Positions 1-6,113 of a DNA stretch of 20,154 bases are shown in pieces. The stretch's first letter is position 1; the number at the start of each line of letters is the position of its first letter. The notes beneath the pieces are model-generated. The model worked only from the letters and a program-made list of their open reading frames with translations. It was not told the DNA's origin and searched no databases. The stretch is from Verrucomicrobiota bacterium (GTDB lineage: Bacteria > Verrucomicrobiota > Verrucomicrobiia > Chthoniobacterales > UBA10450), in the NCBI GenBank assembly GCA_003219115.1, contig QHPN01000072.1, positions 1-20,154 of the forward strand. Direction: 5' to 3'. A program made the position numbers and the translations under genes.

Positions 1-120
1 CTGCAAACCAATAACCGTTACCTGACTCAAATACAGATAGCTCCTATGAAACTGAAACAAAAAACTGATGAGGAACTACGGCGCGCCAAGGAAGTCGGGC
101 CCGCTTCGGGTGGTGACTAG
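1..120 (+). CDS. Possible C-terminal tail of an unidentified protein (partial, left edge)
   Basis: Reading frame 1 is open from the window edge to a TAG at 118-120, giving about 39 residues rich in Lys, Gln and Glu (it contains KTDEELRRAKE). It could be the end of a gene that starts before the window. An internal ATG lies at 46. There is no recognisable domain, and a 39-codon open frame is not strong evidence. A weak GAGCC/GGCTC hairpin at 142-156 followed by a T-rich stretch lies just downstream and would fit a poor terminator. It may be non-coding. Confidence 0.22.
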   Translation: MQTNNRYLTQIQIAPMKLKQKTDEELRRAKEVGPASGGD

Positions 121-381
121 CGCAAATGACAAAAAGGTACCGAGCCGTGTAGGCTCCGGAAAATCTTTCTCTTCCGCTCCCTCCTAATCTTCTTCTCCGT
201 CGCTCTTCCGCCGTCTTGTCGCGCCGTAGCTTTAGCGAAGGGCGAAACGTTAATGAAGGCCGACCCTGCTTAAGTTGGGGAACAGAAGGTCAGAGCTCGG
301 AGATCAGCAAAAAGGTTGCGCTCGTTCGAACTCCGGCCCGTTCACCATTGGCGCGAACGTAGTTTGAATCAATGTTGTGAA
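121..381. other. Intergenic stretch before the CDF gene
   Basis: No convincing gene is seen here. The stretch holds a weak hairpin (GAGCC 142-146, GGCTC 152-156), a pyrimidine-rich run at about 164-218, and a short repeat-like element at 222-244. The CDF reading frame stays open upstream to a TTG at 316, directly after an AAAAGG run, so part of 316-381 could be translated, but the extra residues do not look like the family's N-terminus. I could not pick out a confident promoter. Confidence 0.5.
222..244. repeat. Short REP-like element
   Basis: The stretch reads CGCCGTAGCTTTAGCGAAGG plus GCG, with roughly complementary ends (CGCC and GGGCG) around a GTAGC...GCGA core. Elements of this general form, such as CGCCGTAGC-N-GCGAAGGCG, are to my recollection scattered between genes in Verrucomicrobiota and Acidobacteriota. 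This is the only copy I noticed in the window, so the call rests on resemblance. Confidence 0.3.
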
Positions 382-1320
382 ATGCGTGATCGCGACTGCG
401 CACACCGGCATCCGGAGGAACACGACGCGAAACGCCATTCGCAGAGTTTCAGGATGGCGTTCGTTGTCGGAACGGCGCTGAACGCCGGCTATGTCGTTGT
501 TGAACTGATTTTCGGGATCTTCGCTCATTCACTCGCGCTCATCGCCGATGCCGGTCACAATTTCGGCGACGTCCTGGCATTGCTGCTCGCCTTGGGTGCG
601 ACTTATCTGACGTCGACACCATCGACTGCGCGCCGGACGTACGGCCTCGGGCGATCTTCCATCCTTGCGGCGCTCGTAAACTCGGCGTTGTTGCTCATCG
701 CGGTTGGCGGAATCACCTGGGAAGCGATTCGGCGATTTTCGGATCCCGGTGAAGTCGGCGGCAAAACGGTAATGATCGTTGCCGCAATTGGGATCGTCAT
801 AAACGGAGTCACGGCGCTATTATTTTTCGCCGGGCGCGAGCGTGATCTCAATATTAGAGGCGCATTTCTTCACATGGTGGCAGACGCAGCCGTCTCGGCT
901 GGTGTTGTCATTGCAGGCCTCCTGATTCTCCTGACGAGGATGCGCTGGATCGATCCGGTGGCGAGTTTGATCATCAATGCGGTGATTGTTTGGGGAACAT
1001 GGGGGTTGCTCCGCGACTCGCTTGCGATGGCTCTCGACCTGGTGCCGGCGAATGTCGATCCAAACGCGGTTCGCAAGTATCTGGAAGGGCTAGATGGCGT
1101 CACCGCCGTGCATGATTTGCATATCTGGCCGCTGAGCACCACGCGAACAGCGCTAACCGTTCATCTGGAAATGCCTGACGCAGCCGGCGGCGACGTATTT
1201 CTTCAACAGGTTTGTGAACGCTTGCGTGCCGACTTCCAAATCGAACATTCGACCATTCAGATCGAGCAAAACGCCGAGGCGTGCGCGCTGGCACCGGACC
1301 CGAGTTCGCTCCCTCGCTAA
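382..1320 (+). CDS. Cation diffusion facilitator (CDF) family metal exporter, Zn-type
   Basis: Inner-membrane antiporter expected to export Zn2+ (or Cd2+/Co2+) in exchange for protons. The protein shows about six hydrophobic segments followed by a cytoplasmic C-terminal domain with the family motif HDLHIWPLSTTRTALTVHL. TM2 carries DAGHNFGD (H59, D63) and TM5 carries HMVAD. The HxxxD plus HxxxD pattern is that of zinc-type CDF proteins such as CzcD and ZitB. The N-terminus is His-rich (CAHRHPEEH), as in ZitB. I chose ATG 382 (312 residues, normal for the family) because the frame extension to TTG 316 adds 22 residues that do not resemble it. No clear ribosome site precedes either start. The stop lies 27 bp from the convergent sigma-factor gene. 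Family call is secure; metal specificity is inferred. Confidence 0.93.
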   Translation: MRDRDCAHRHPEEHDAKRHSQSFRMAFVVGTALNAGYVVVELIFGIFAHSLALIADAGHNFGDVLALLLALGATYLTSTPSTARRTYGLGRSSILAALVNSALLLIAVGGITWEAIRRFSDPGEVGGKTVMIVAAIGIVINGVTALLFFAGRERDLNIRGAFLHMVADAAVSAGVVIAGLLILLTRMRWIDPVASLIINAVIVWGTWGLLRDSLAMALDLVPANVDPNAVRKYLEGLDGVTAVHDLHIWPLSTTRTALTVHLEMPDAAGGDVFLQQVCERLRADFQIEHSTIQIEQNAEACALAPDPSSLPR

Positions 1321-1347
1321 GCCACGTTTGCCGGCGCGCCGCCAATT

Positions 1348-2661
1348 TCAGGCAACAATTCGCAGGCTGCGCTCCTCCGAATCCCGGAGCCGCTCCGAAA
1401 GAAACGATTGTTCCGAGGTCAGTTCCGTGAGTTCGAGGGCCTTGCGGAAATTATCGATGGCGGCCTGGAAATGGTTCAGCTGTTTCTCGAACTCGCCAAG
1501 CACAGCGTACAACAAATAGTACGAATTCAACTGTTCGCCATTCTGAATGGCCTCAACCGCTTCAAGACCGGCTTGCGGTCCATGCACATTCGCCACCGCC
1601 ACAGTGCGATTGAGCGCAATGATCGGCGAATCGTCCAGCTCCAGCAATTGGTCATACAAAGAAAGAATCCTTCGCCAATCGGTCGATTCATAATTTGTCG
1701 CCGCGCAATGACACGCCGCGATCGCGGCCTGAAGATGATACGGGCTCACTTTTTCGCCGGCGGCGGAGTTGCTCAAATGGAACATGCCCCGTGCAATCAT
1801 AGCTTGGTCCCAAGTCGAACGGTCCTGTTCTTTTAGACGCAGAATGTTGCCTTCGGAATCCGTTCGCGCGCGCAGGCGCGCAGCATTGAGCAACATCAGC
1901 GCGATCAACGCGTGCGTGCGCGGTCGATTTCCCGTCGGATGTTCCGCTAGCAAGGAGACCAATCGAATCGCTTCCTGACAAAGTTCTTCCCTGATCAAAT
2001 GATCGCCGCTGGACGCTTTGTAGCCTTCGTTGAAAAGCAGGTAAAGCGTTTGCAAAACGCCGTCGAGCCGGTTCGACAATTCATCGCCGGCCGGAATTTC
2101 AAATGGAATGTGAAGTTCGCGAATCCTCTGCCGCGCTCGCGTCAGGCGTTTCGCAATGGCCGCTTCGCTGGTTAAGAACGCTTTCGCAATTTCGCCGACG
2201 CCAAATCCGCAAAGGGTTTTCAGCGCCAGCGCCGTTTGCGCTTCTGGCGGTAGCAACGGATGACAACAGGCAAACATTAATCGCAGGCGACCGTCTCTGA
2301 TCTCGCTTTCGAACACAGGCGATTCGCTGGATTCCGATGGCCATTGCTCCATCACCGCGATGATTTGCGGTTCCTTATCGTGAAATAATTTCTCGCGGCG
2401 AATCACATCAAGCGCGAGGTTCTTGGCGGTTTGTGTCAGCCACGCGGCCGGATTGTTGGGAACGCCTGCGTATGGCCACGTCCGCAGCGCCCGGATGAGC
2501 GATTCCTGAACGACGTCTTCCGCCAACTGCAACCGATTGATCCCGAAAATTCCCGTCAGGATTGCGATCAATTTTCCCGCTTCGCGACGAAAGAGATGGT
2601 CGGTGAGGCGAGAAATCTCGCTGGCTTTAGGGGAACCGTAACCTGGAATGTCACTCATCAT
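1348..2661 (-). CDS. ECF RNA polymerase sigma factor, ECF42-type with long C-terminal TPR-like extension
   Basis: Alternative sigma factor of 437 residues, far longer than a plain ECF (about 190). Region 2 is seen at about residues 45-95 (EDVVQESLIRALRTWPYAG, NNPAAWLTQTAKNLALDVIR). Region 4 is at about 130-180 (ALALKTLCGFGVGEIAKAFL, then AIAKRLTRARQRIRE). The rest is a DUF6596/TPR-like extension with the hallmarks LLFNEGY, YHLQAAIAACHC, DWRRILSLYDQLLELDDSP and ALNRTVAVA. In the ECF42 group this extension replaces an anti-sigma factor in control, and the group is known to sit beside DGPF/YCII genes, as here. It starts with two consecutive ATGs; the first is reported. It is the last gene of the minus-strand cluster, 53 bp after the PhnB-like gene. 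Likely targets are the two conserved promoter-like sites upstream in the same cluster (4249-4277, 4725-4753). Confidence 0.95.
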   Translation of the reverse strand: MMSDIPGYGSPKASEISRLTDHLFRREAGKLIAILTGIFGINRLQLAEDVVQESLIRALRTWPYAGVPNNPAAWLTQTAKNLALDVIRREKLFHDKEPQIIAVMEQWPSESSESPVFESEIRDGRLRLMFACCHPLLPPEAQTALALKTLCGFGVGEIAKAFLTSEAAIAKRLTRARQRIRELHIPFEIPAGDELSNRLDGVLQTLYLLFNEGYKASSGDHLIREELCQEAIRLVSLLAEHPTGNRPRTHALIALMLLNAARLRARTDSEGNILRLKEQDRSTWDQAMIARGMFHLSNSAAGEKVSPYHLQAAIAACHCAATNYESTDWRRILSLYDQLLELDDSPIIALNRTVAVANVHGPQAGLEAVEAIQNGEQLNSYYLLYAVLGEFEKQLNHFQAAIDNFRKALELTELTSEQSFLSERLRDSEERSLRIVA

Positions 2662-2714
2662 CTTGCGCCGGGAAGCGAGCTCGTAACGCAGTAACGGTTC
2701 AACGAATCACGCTG

Positions 2715-3215
2715 CTATTTGTGATCGTACGCTTTCTTCAGCGCCGCGATATCGATTTTGTCCATCTGTAGCATCGCGTGCATGACGCGTTTTGCTTTCG
2801 CGGTGTCTTTGTCTGCCAGCATCTCGGTTAAGACCGTCGGCACCACCTGCCATGACAAACCGAATTTGTCTTTCAGCCAGCCGCAGCGGCTTTCTTCCCC
2901 ATTGGCGGAAAGTTTGGACCAAAAGTAATCTACTTCCTCCTGACTCTCACAGTTCACGACAAACGAAATGGCTTCCGTAAACCTGAACATCGGACCGCCG
3001 TTAAGCGCGACGAATTCCTGCCCCTCCAGCTCGAAGTCAACCGTCATGACCGAGCCAGCAGGCCGTCCTGTTGGCCCAGCTGCTTCCTCGTCATAACGAG
3101 TAATCTTTCCAACCTTCGAGTTTTTAAAAATCGAGGTGTAAAATTTTGCCGCCTCTTCGGCCTTGTCGTCGAACCATAAGAACGGCGTGATTTTTTGTGT
3201 GATTTTAGCTGGCAT
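2715..3215 (-). CDS. PhnB-like / 3-demethylubiquinone-9 3-methyltransferase-type VOC protein
   Basis: A 166-residue cytoplasmic protein of the PF06983 type within the vicinal-oxygen-chelate superfamily. It opens with KITPFLWFDDKAEEAAKFY and continues with SVMTVDFELEGQEFVALNGG, an EEVDYFWSKLS helix and GLSWQVVPTVLTEML, all typical of the family. The automatic 'methyltransferase' label for these proteins is unreliable, since no SAM-binding motif is present. Proteins of this type recur next to ECF sigma factors and YCII genes. The ATG at 3215 is supported by the family's N-terminus (MPxKITPFLWF-like). It lies between the sigma factor and a 98-bp spacer that holds an 8-bp tandem repeat. The substrate is unknown. 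Confidence 0.88.
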   Translation of the reverse strand: MPAKITQKITPFLWFDDKAEEAAKFYTSIFKNSKVGKITRYDEEAAGPTGRPAGSVMTVDFELEGQEFVALNGGPMFRFTEAISFVVNCESQEEVDYFWSKLSANGEESRCGWLKDKFGLSWQVVPTVLTEMLADKDTAKAKRVMHAMLQMDKIDIAALKKAYDHK

Positions 3216-3240
3216 ATCTAGATTCTGTTCTGTTTTGTTG

Positions 3241-3293
3241 TCAACGCTTCAACGCTTCAACGCTTCAACGCTTCAACGCTTCAACGCTTCAAC
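3241..3293. repeat. Octanucleotide tandem repeat (TCAACGCT)6 plus partial unit
   Basis: Six perfect copies of TCAACGCT (AGCGTTGA on the coding strand of the neighbours) are followed by the start of a seventh unit (TCAAC). It lies in the spacer between the YCII gene ending at 3314 and the PhnB-like gene starting at 3215. The last copy is 26 bp upstream of that ATG, inside its probable 5' leader. Perfect identity between copies points to recent slippage-type expansion. Confidence 0.97.
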
Positions 3294-3313
3294 CAGTCGA
3301 CGATCCGCTTCCG

Positions 3314-3736
3314 TTAAGCCGTCGCGCCGGCAAGCTGCCCTGGAGAATACTCCATGGCGCGCTGCTTGATTGAACAGACATCAGCCACCGAACGAACTTC
3401 GACGACGGCGCCGTATTCCAGACCGGGACATTGCCGCGCGATCTCGATTGCTTCGTTTTCGTCCGCGACGTGCAGGTAGAAATACCCACCAATCGCCTCC
3501 TTCGATTCGGCGAATGGTCCGTCGGCCACCATGCGACCCTGCTTGCCGGAAACAACTTTACCTTCTTCTTCCAACGGGTGACCGCCGAGACATTTTCCCT
3601 CTGTCTTCAGCCGCTCGAACCAGGCCATCCAGTCGGCCACGACTTTTTGAATTTGCGCAGGCGAAAGTCCTCTGTCCCAGATATTGCCGCGAAACAGCAG
3701 GAGGTAATCGGCTGTCGTTTCTGATGATGTGCTCAT
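3314..3736 (-). CDS. DGPF/YCII-domain protein (second copy)
   Basis: A 140-residue YCII-related (DGPF family) protein. It shows YLLLFRGNIWDRGLSP at the N-terminus, GKCLGGHPLEEEGKVVSG in the middle and the diagnostic VADGPFAESKEAIGGYFYL. YCII proteins have a ferredoxin-like fold related to muconolactone isomerase; a peroxidase activity has been suggested for some members, but the role of DGPF proteins is not settled. The ATG at 3736 is preceded by AAAGGGAC at good spacing, one of the few strong ribosome sites in this window. It follows the other DGPF gene by 41 bp, and the two proteins are clearly related in sequence (WDRGLS, DGPF-E-KEA-GGY), indicating a tandem duplication followed by divergence. 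No separate promoter-like site precedes it, so it is probably read from the promoter at 4249-4277. Confidence 0.92.
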   Translation of the reverse strand: MSTSSETTADYLLLFRGNIWDRGLSPAQIQKVVADWMAWFERLKTEGKCLGGHPLEEEGKVVSGKQGRMVADGPFAESKEAIGGYFYLHVADENEAIEIARQCPGLEYGAVVEVRSVADVCSIKQRAMEYSPGQLAGATA

Positions 3737-3777
3737 AATAGTCCCTTTCTTTTCAGTTAATCTTTAACTCAAATGTT

Positions 3778-4221
3778 TCAGGCTGCGGCCGCAACCCAAA
3801 GTTGCTCACCCGCTCCGTCTGTCGCCCGCCGAACCAGTTCCGGGTGACGCTGGAATATAGGACACTGCGCGAGGATCGGCCGCACTTCAACGCTGATGCC
3901 GTAGCGCAACGTCGGCATTGACTGTGCGACCCCGATCGCGTCGTCTAGGCTGTCGGCTTGGAGCACAAGATAACCGCCCACCGCTTCCTTGGTTTCCGTG
4001 AAGGGCCCGTCCACCACGAACCGACCGTCTGTGCCGGAGATTACCCGGCCGTGGCCGCTGAGTGGCTGCGCGCCTTTGATCTTGCCGCGTTCGTTCAGTC
4101 TCCCGAACCACGTCATCACTTTGTCCATGGCGTGTTGCAGCTCATCCGTGGACAAACCTCTGTCCCAATGCGGCCCTCGGAAGAGCAGCATGTATTCACC
4201 TGTCGTTGTTTCAGTGTTCAT
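3778..4221 (-). CDS. DGPF/YCII-domain protein (first copy)
   Basis: A 147-residue YCII/DGPF protein with YMLLFRGPHWDRGLSTDELQ at the N-terminus, GRVISGTDGRFVVDGPF and TETKEAVGGYLVLQA. The C-terminal extension is about 15-20 residues and ends in WVAAAA, so the family domain covers roughly residues 8-118. It is a neighbour of an ECF42-type sigma factor, the conserved context of this family, and probably part of the sigma factor's regulon. The ATG at 4221 has no evident ribosome site (AAAAATATTT precedes it). It is preceded at 4249-4277 by a promoter-like element matching the one before the VOC gene, which implies a short leader of about 20 nt. The biochemical role is unknown. Confidence 0.92.
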   Translation of the reverse strand: MNTETTTGEYMLLFRGPHWDRGLSTDELQHAMDKVMTWFGRLNERGKIKGAQPLSGHGRVISGTDGRFVVDGPFTETKEAVGGYLVLQADSLDDAIGVAQSMPTLRYGISVEVRPILAQCPIFQRHPELVRRATDGAGEQLWVAAAA

Positions 4222-4248
4222 AAATATTTTTGTTTCGATTGTCGCTTT

Positions 4249-4277
4249 ACGACGAACCAGCGATTCAGTTTAGGACA
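4249..4277 (-). promoter_or_regulatory. Putative ECF42-type promoter of the DGPF genes
   Basis: On the minus strand the box TGTCC (4277-4273, extended TGTCCTAAA) is followed after exactly 18 bp by CGTCGT (4254-4249, extended GTTCGTCGT). The start codon lies 27 bp further on. The same two boxes, the same spacer length and the same flanking bases occur before the VOC gene at 4725-4753. A C-rich -35 with a CGTC-type -10 is the usual build of ECF promoters. Function is inferred; the match between the two sites is seen directly. Confidence 0.7.
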
Positions 4278-4278
4278 A

Positions 4279-4701
4279 CTATTTTGCTCCTTCGTCCGCC
4301 TCCCAGAGAGCGAATTGATTGTTCTCGGTATCGTTGCAGATGACAAAATAGCCCATCTGCGGCACCGCGGTTTTCGGCATACAGATTTTGCCGCCCAGTT
4401 TCTCCACCTTCGCCGCCGCTCTGTTCACCGACGGCACGGCAATGTAGTTCGTAATGCTATGATTGGGAAACTGGCGCTCCAGCATTCCGCCATTGCGCGA
4501 GGCATCGTCGGCCCCGGTATCGATGAGCCAGTATGGTTTTGTCGTTGGGCCCGGGAACTTGTCGACTTTCCAGCCGAACAATTTGCTGTAGAACGTCCTG
4601 GCCCGCTCGACGTTATCCGCCGGGATCTCAAACCAGACGATGCTCGGCGAAGCGCCGTTGCTCCTTTGATTCTTGGATTTGGTTTTTGTTTGTGTGCTCA
4701 T
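4279..4701 (-). CDS. VOC (glyoxalase/bleomycin-resistance fold) family protein
   Basis: A 140-residue single-domain vicinal-oxygen-chelate protein. After a basic, polar N-terminus (MSTQTKTKSKNQRS) comes IVWFEIPADNVERARTFYSK, LFGWKVDKF, YWLIDTG, NYIAVPSVNRAAAKVEKLGG and FVICNDTENNQFALWE, matching the YvgN/Gly-type VOC pattern E-I-P-x3-x-RA-x-FY. Two such half-folds usually pair into a metal-centred dimer. It is the first gene of the minus-strand sigma-factor cluster, 57 bp before the first DGPF gene. Its ATG at 4701 lies 23 bp after a strong ECF-like promoter match (4725-4753). The substrate cannot be read from sequence. Confidence 0.92.
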   Translation of the reverse strand: MSTQTKTKSKNQRSNGASPSIVWFEIPADNVERARTFYSKLFGWKVDKFPGPTTKPYWLIDTGADDASRNGGMLERQFPNHSITNYIAVPSVNRAAAKVEKLGGKICMPKTAVPQMGYFVICNDTENNQFALWEADEGAK

Positions 4702-4724
4702 AAGTTTTTGTTCGTTTCAATACC

Positions 4725-4753
4725 ACGACGAACGAGCGCCCGGCTTTAGGACA
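4725..4753 (-). promoter_or_regulatory. Putative ECF42-type promoter at the head of the cluster
   Basis: Minus-strand boxes TGTCC (4753-4749, extended TGTCCTAAA) and CGTCGT (4730-4725, extended GTTCGTCGT) are separated by 18 bp. The CGTCGT box ends 23 bp before the VOC start codon. The site shares boxes, spacer length and a T-rich upstream flank with 4249-4277, while the interior of the spacer differs, as expected for two promoters of one sigma factor rather than a simple duplication. Confidence 0.72.
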
Positions 4754-4782
4754 CTTTTTTAAAGAAATTTTGGCCGCCTAAA

Positions 4783-4865
4783 CCGTGAATGAACGCTAAT
4801 GAACGCGAATAGAAGTCCTGTTTTTCATCCTCTTCGTGTTCCATTCGCGTTGATTGGCCGTTAAT
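4783..4865. repeat. 'ATGAACGCgAATGAACGCGAAT' family repeats upstream of the GxxExxY gene
   Basis: The left arm at 4783-4810 holds GTGAATGAACGCTAATGAAC followed by GCGAAT. A right arm at 4841-4865 reads CCATTCGCGTTGATTGGCCG plus TTAAT, in the opposite orientation. Together they form an imperfect inverted repeat around a 30-bp T-rich centre. A third, direct copy at 4889-4912 forms the start of the GxxExxY gene, and a fourth, inverted copy lies at 5331-5355. Such ATTCGCG/CGCGAAT repeats are, to my recollection, common around GxxExxY genes in Verrucomicrobiota and Planctomycetota. Confidence 0.75.
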
Positions 4866-4888
4866 TTCCGCCCTTAATGACATCGCGG

Positions 4889-5317
4889 ATGAACGCCACT
4901 AAACGTGAATTGATTCTTCAAGAGGAAGTTTACACCGTAGTCGGCTATGCCATCGAGGTTCTGAATGTGCGCGGGCACGGGTTGCACGAGACGATTTACG
5001 AAAATTGTCTCTGCGTGGAATTTCGCTTGCGCGGTATTTCCTGCACCCAACAAGAGCGCCATCGGGTGTTATATAAGGGCGAGCTGGTTGGAGATTACGT
5101 TTCCGACCTCGTCGTCCTACAGAAACTAATCGTCGACACAAAAACAATCGACCGGATCACAGATCATGAGCGCGGGCAGATGCTCAACTATCTCCGCATT
5201 ACGATACTGCCAGTGGGCGTCATTCTTAACTTCAAATATGCACGGCTCGAATGGGAGCGTCTCGTTCTGACCAAGGGACCGCAATTTGACGCTCATAAAC
5301 AGGAATTGGCATTCTAG
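4889..5317 (+). CDS. GxxExxY family protein
   Basis: A 142-residue protein of the GxxExxY family (PF13366), named for the motif seen here as GLHETIY (G31, E34, Y37). The N-terminus KRELILQEEVYTVVGYAIEV and the later GDYVSDLVVLQKLIVDTKTI are typical. The latter resembles the D...(D/E)xK core of PD-(D/E)xK-type nucleases (D73, D83, K85), a suggested relationship that is not proof of activity. I chose ATG 4889 (MNATKREL) because it matches the usual N-terminus; ATG 4877, four codons upstream, is in frame. The start codon lies inside a copy of a local repeat whose upstream copy, 100 bp earlier, would read MNANERE then stop. It converges on the next gene with 13 bp between stops. The function of the family is unknown; it is often scattered and associated with repeats. 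Confidence 0.9.
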   Translation: MNATKRELILQEEVYTVVGYAIEVLNVRGHGLHETIYENCLCVEFRLRGISCTQQERHRVLYKGELVGDYVSDLVVLQKLIVDTKTIDRITDHERGQMLNYLRITILPVGVILNFKYARLEWERLVLTKGPQFDAHKQELAF

Positions 5318-5330
5318 CCTGTTTCCCCAT

Positions 5331-5355
5331 CTAATTCGCGTCCATTCGCGGTTTC
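5331..5355. repeat. Inverted copy of the GxxExxY-associated repeat
   Basis: CTAATTCGCGTCCATTCGCG followed by GTTTC is the reverse complement of the repeat form at 4783-4800 (CCG-GAATG-ACGC-AAT), with a few mismatches. It sits 13 bp after the GxxExxY stop, so the gene is bracketed by oppositely oriented copies. On the minus strand it supplies the last eight codons (KKPRMDAN) and the stop of the next gene. Confidence 0.75.
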
Positions 5356-5606
5356 TTCCGCGAGATCAGCCACTTCGCGAGTCCGAGCAAGCTGATCAAA
5401 AACCAAAAGACCTCGATCAAGAATGCCGACATGTTGAACTTGAAGAGCAGGGAAAGAACGATCAGCAATGAACCGGCGGCGTTCATCAACGAAAAACTCA
5501 ACGATGAGCTGGGAAGTTTATCCAGTTGCAGGAGTAGATAGGCGATCACAATCAACAACACGCCAACGAATCCTGCCGTGTCGAACAAGTTGAAGTTCAT
5601 CGTCAT
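5331..5606 (-). CDS. CBU_0592-like small membrane protein
   Basis: A 91-residue inner-membrane protein with about three hydrophobic segments. The family pattern is seen as FDTAGFVGVLLIVIAYLLLQ, then SLMNAAGSLLIVLSLLFKFN, then SAFLIEVFWFLISLLGLAKW, which matches the CBU_0592-like domain (D-x-GF-GV, AY-LLQ, N-xG, N-SA-xIE-xW-xIS). No function is established. I chose ATG 5606 because AAAGGG lies eight bases upstream; an in-frame GTG at 5615 adds three residues. The basic C-terminus KKPRMDAN and the stop codon are encoded by a repeat copy (5331-5355), so the native end of the protein may have been replaced when the repeat arrived. It converges on the GxxExxY gene. Confidence 0.85.
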   Translation of the reverse strand: MTMNFNLFDTAGFVGVLLIVIAYLLLQLDKLPSSSLSFSLMNAAGSLLIVLSLLFKFNMSAFLIEVFWFLISLLGLAKWLISRKKPRMDAN

Positions 5607-5669
5607 AGCCAGCACCCTTTGCTTTCGGAGTGGCGTTTCATCAACCTTCTTATTTCAGCGGCAGGTAGC

Positions 5670-5697
5670 TCGACTCGACACTTTAAGCACGAGTCGA
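5670..5697. terminator. Stem-loop after the dodecin gene
   Basis: A perfect 8-bp stem, TCGACTCG (5670-5677) with CGAGTCGA (5690-5697), encloses a 12-nt loop. It lies 22 bp past the dodecin stop, between it and the next minus-strand gene. No strong T-run follows on the minus strand, so it is a weak terminator or an mRNA-end structure. Confidence 0.45.
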
Positions 5698-5719
5698 AAA
5701 TGACGCTTCTTCAGTTTTT

Positions 5720-5941
5720 TTAGCTTCCGAACTTGAAGGAGACGTCCACACGAGCGCGATAAGCGCTCCCCTTGCCGTTATCGACCGTCATGTCCAATTT
5801 TACAATTTCGGCGACGCGCAGATCGCGCAGTGATCCCGCCGCCGTTTCCACCGCATTCTTCGCGGCGTCCTCCCACGATTTCGTGCTCGTCCCAACCAGC
5901 TCCACTACCTTGTAAACTGAGTCTTTACCTTTCCCGGCCAT
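5720..5941 (-). CDS. Dodecin family flavin-binding protein
   Basis: A 73-residue dodecin. These are small proteins that assemble into hollow dodecamers and store or sequester flavins (or CoA) in the cytoplasm. The family signature is complete: SVYKVVELVGTSTKSWEDAA, KNAVETAAGSLRDLRVAEI and a closing YRARVDVSFKF strand. The central SW-x-DA stretch contains the tryptophan that stacks on flavin. I chose ATG 5941, preceded by GAAAGGA with about eight bases of spacing, rather than longer in-frame extensions, because MAGKGKDSVYKV is the usual dodecin start. It is transcribed away from the TSUP permease gene across a 170-bp divergent intergenic region. Confidence 0.95.
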   Translation of the reverse strand: MAGKGKDSVYKVVELVGTSTKSWEDAAKNAVETAAGSLRDLRVAEIVKLDMTVDNGKGSAYRARVDVSFKFGS

Positions 5942-6113
5942 AATTTTTTCCTTTCTTTTAATTGATCGCAGACGTGCGCCTGCCTTCAATACCACTCCCC
6001 TATCTTTGGCCCGGTCAAGCCGATTTTTGCTAGCAGCGCCAGCCCCAGCGTCGACTTCTGACTTGGACTAATGGCACGTCGGCGGCAGAGTCCCCGCGAT
6101 TAATTCGTTGAGC

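Noticed and set aside
3241..3293. Possible CRISPR-like array
   Set aside because: The repeat unit is 8 bp with no spacers; it is a simple tandem repeat, and no cas genes are near.
3958..4749. A 263-codon plus-strand open frame across the DGPF and VOC genes
   Set aside because: It is antisense to two clearly recognisable genes and their promoter regions and has no family resemblance; it arises from the high-GC codon pattern.
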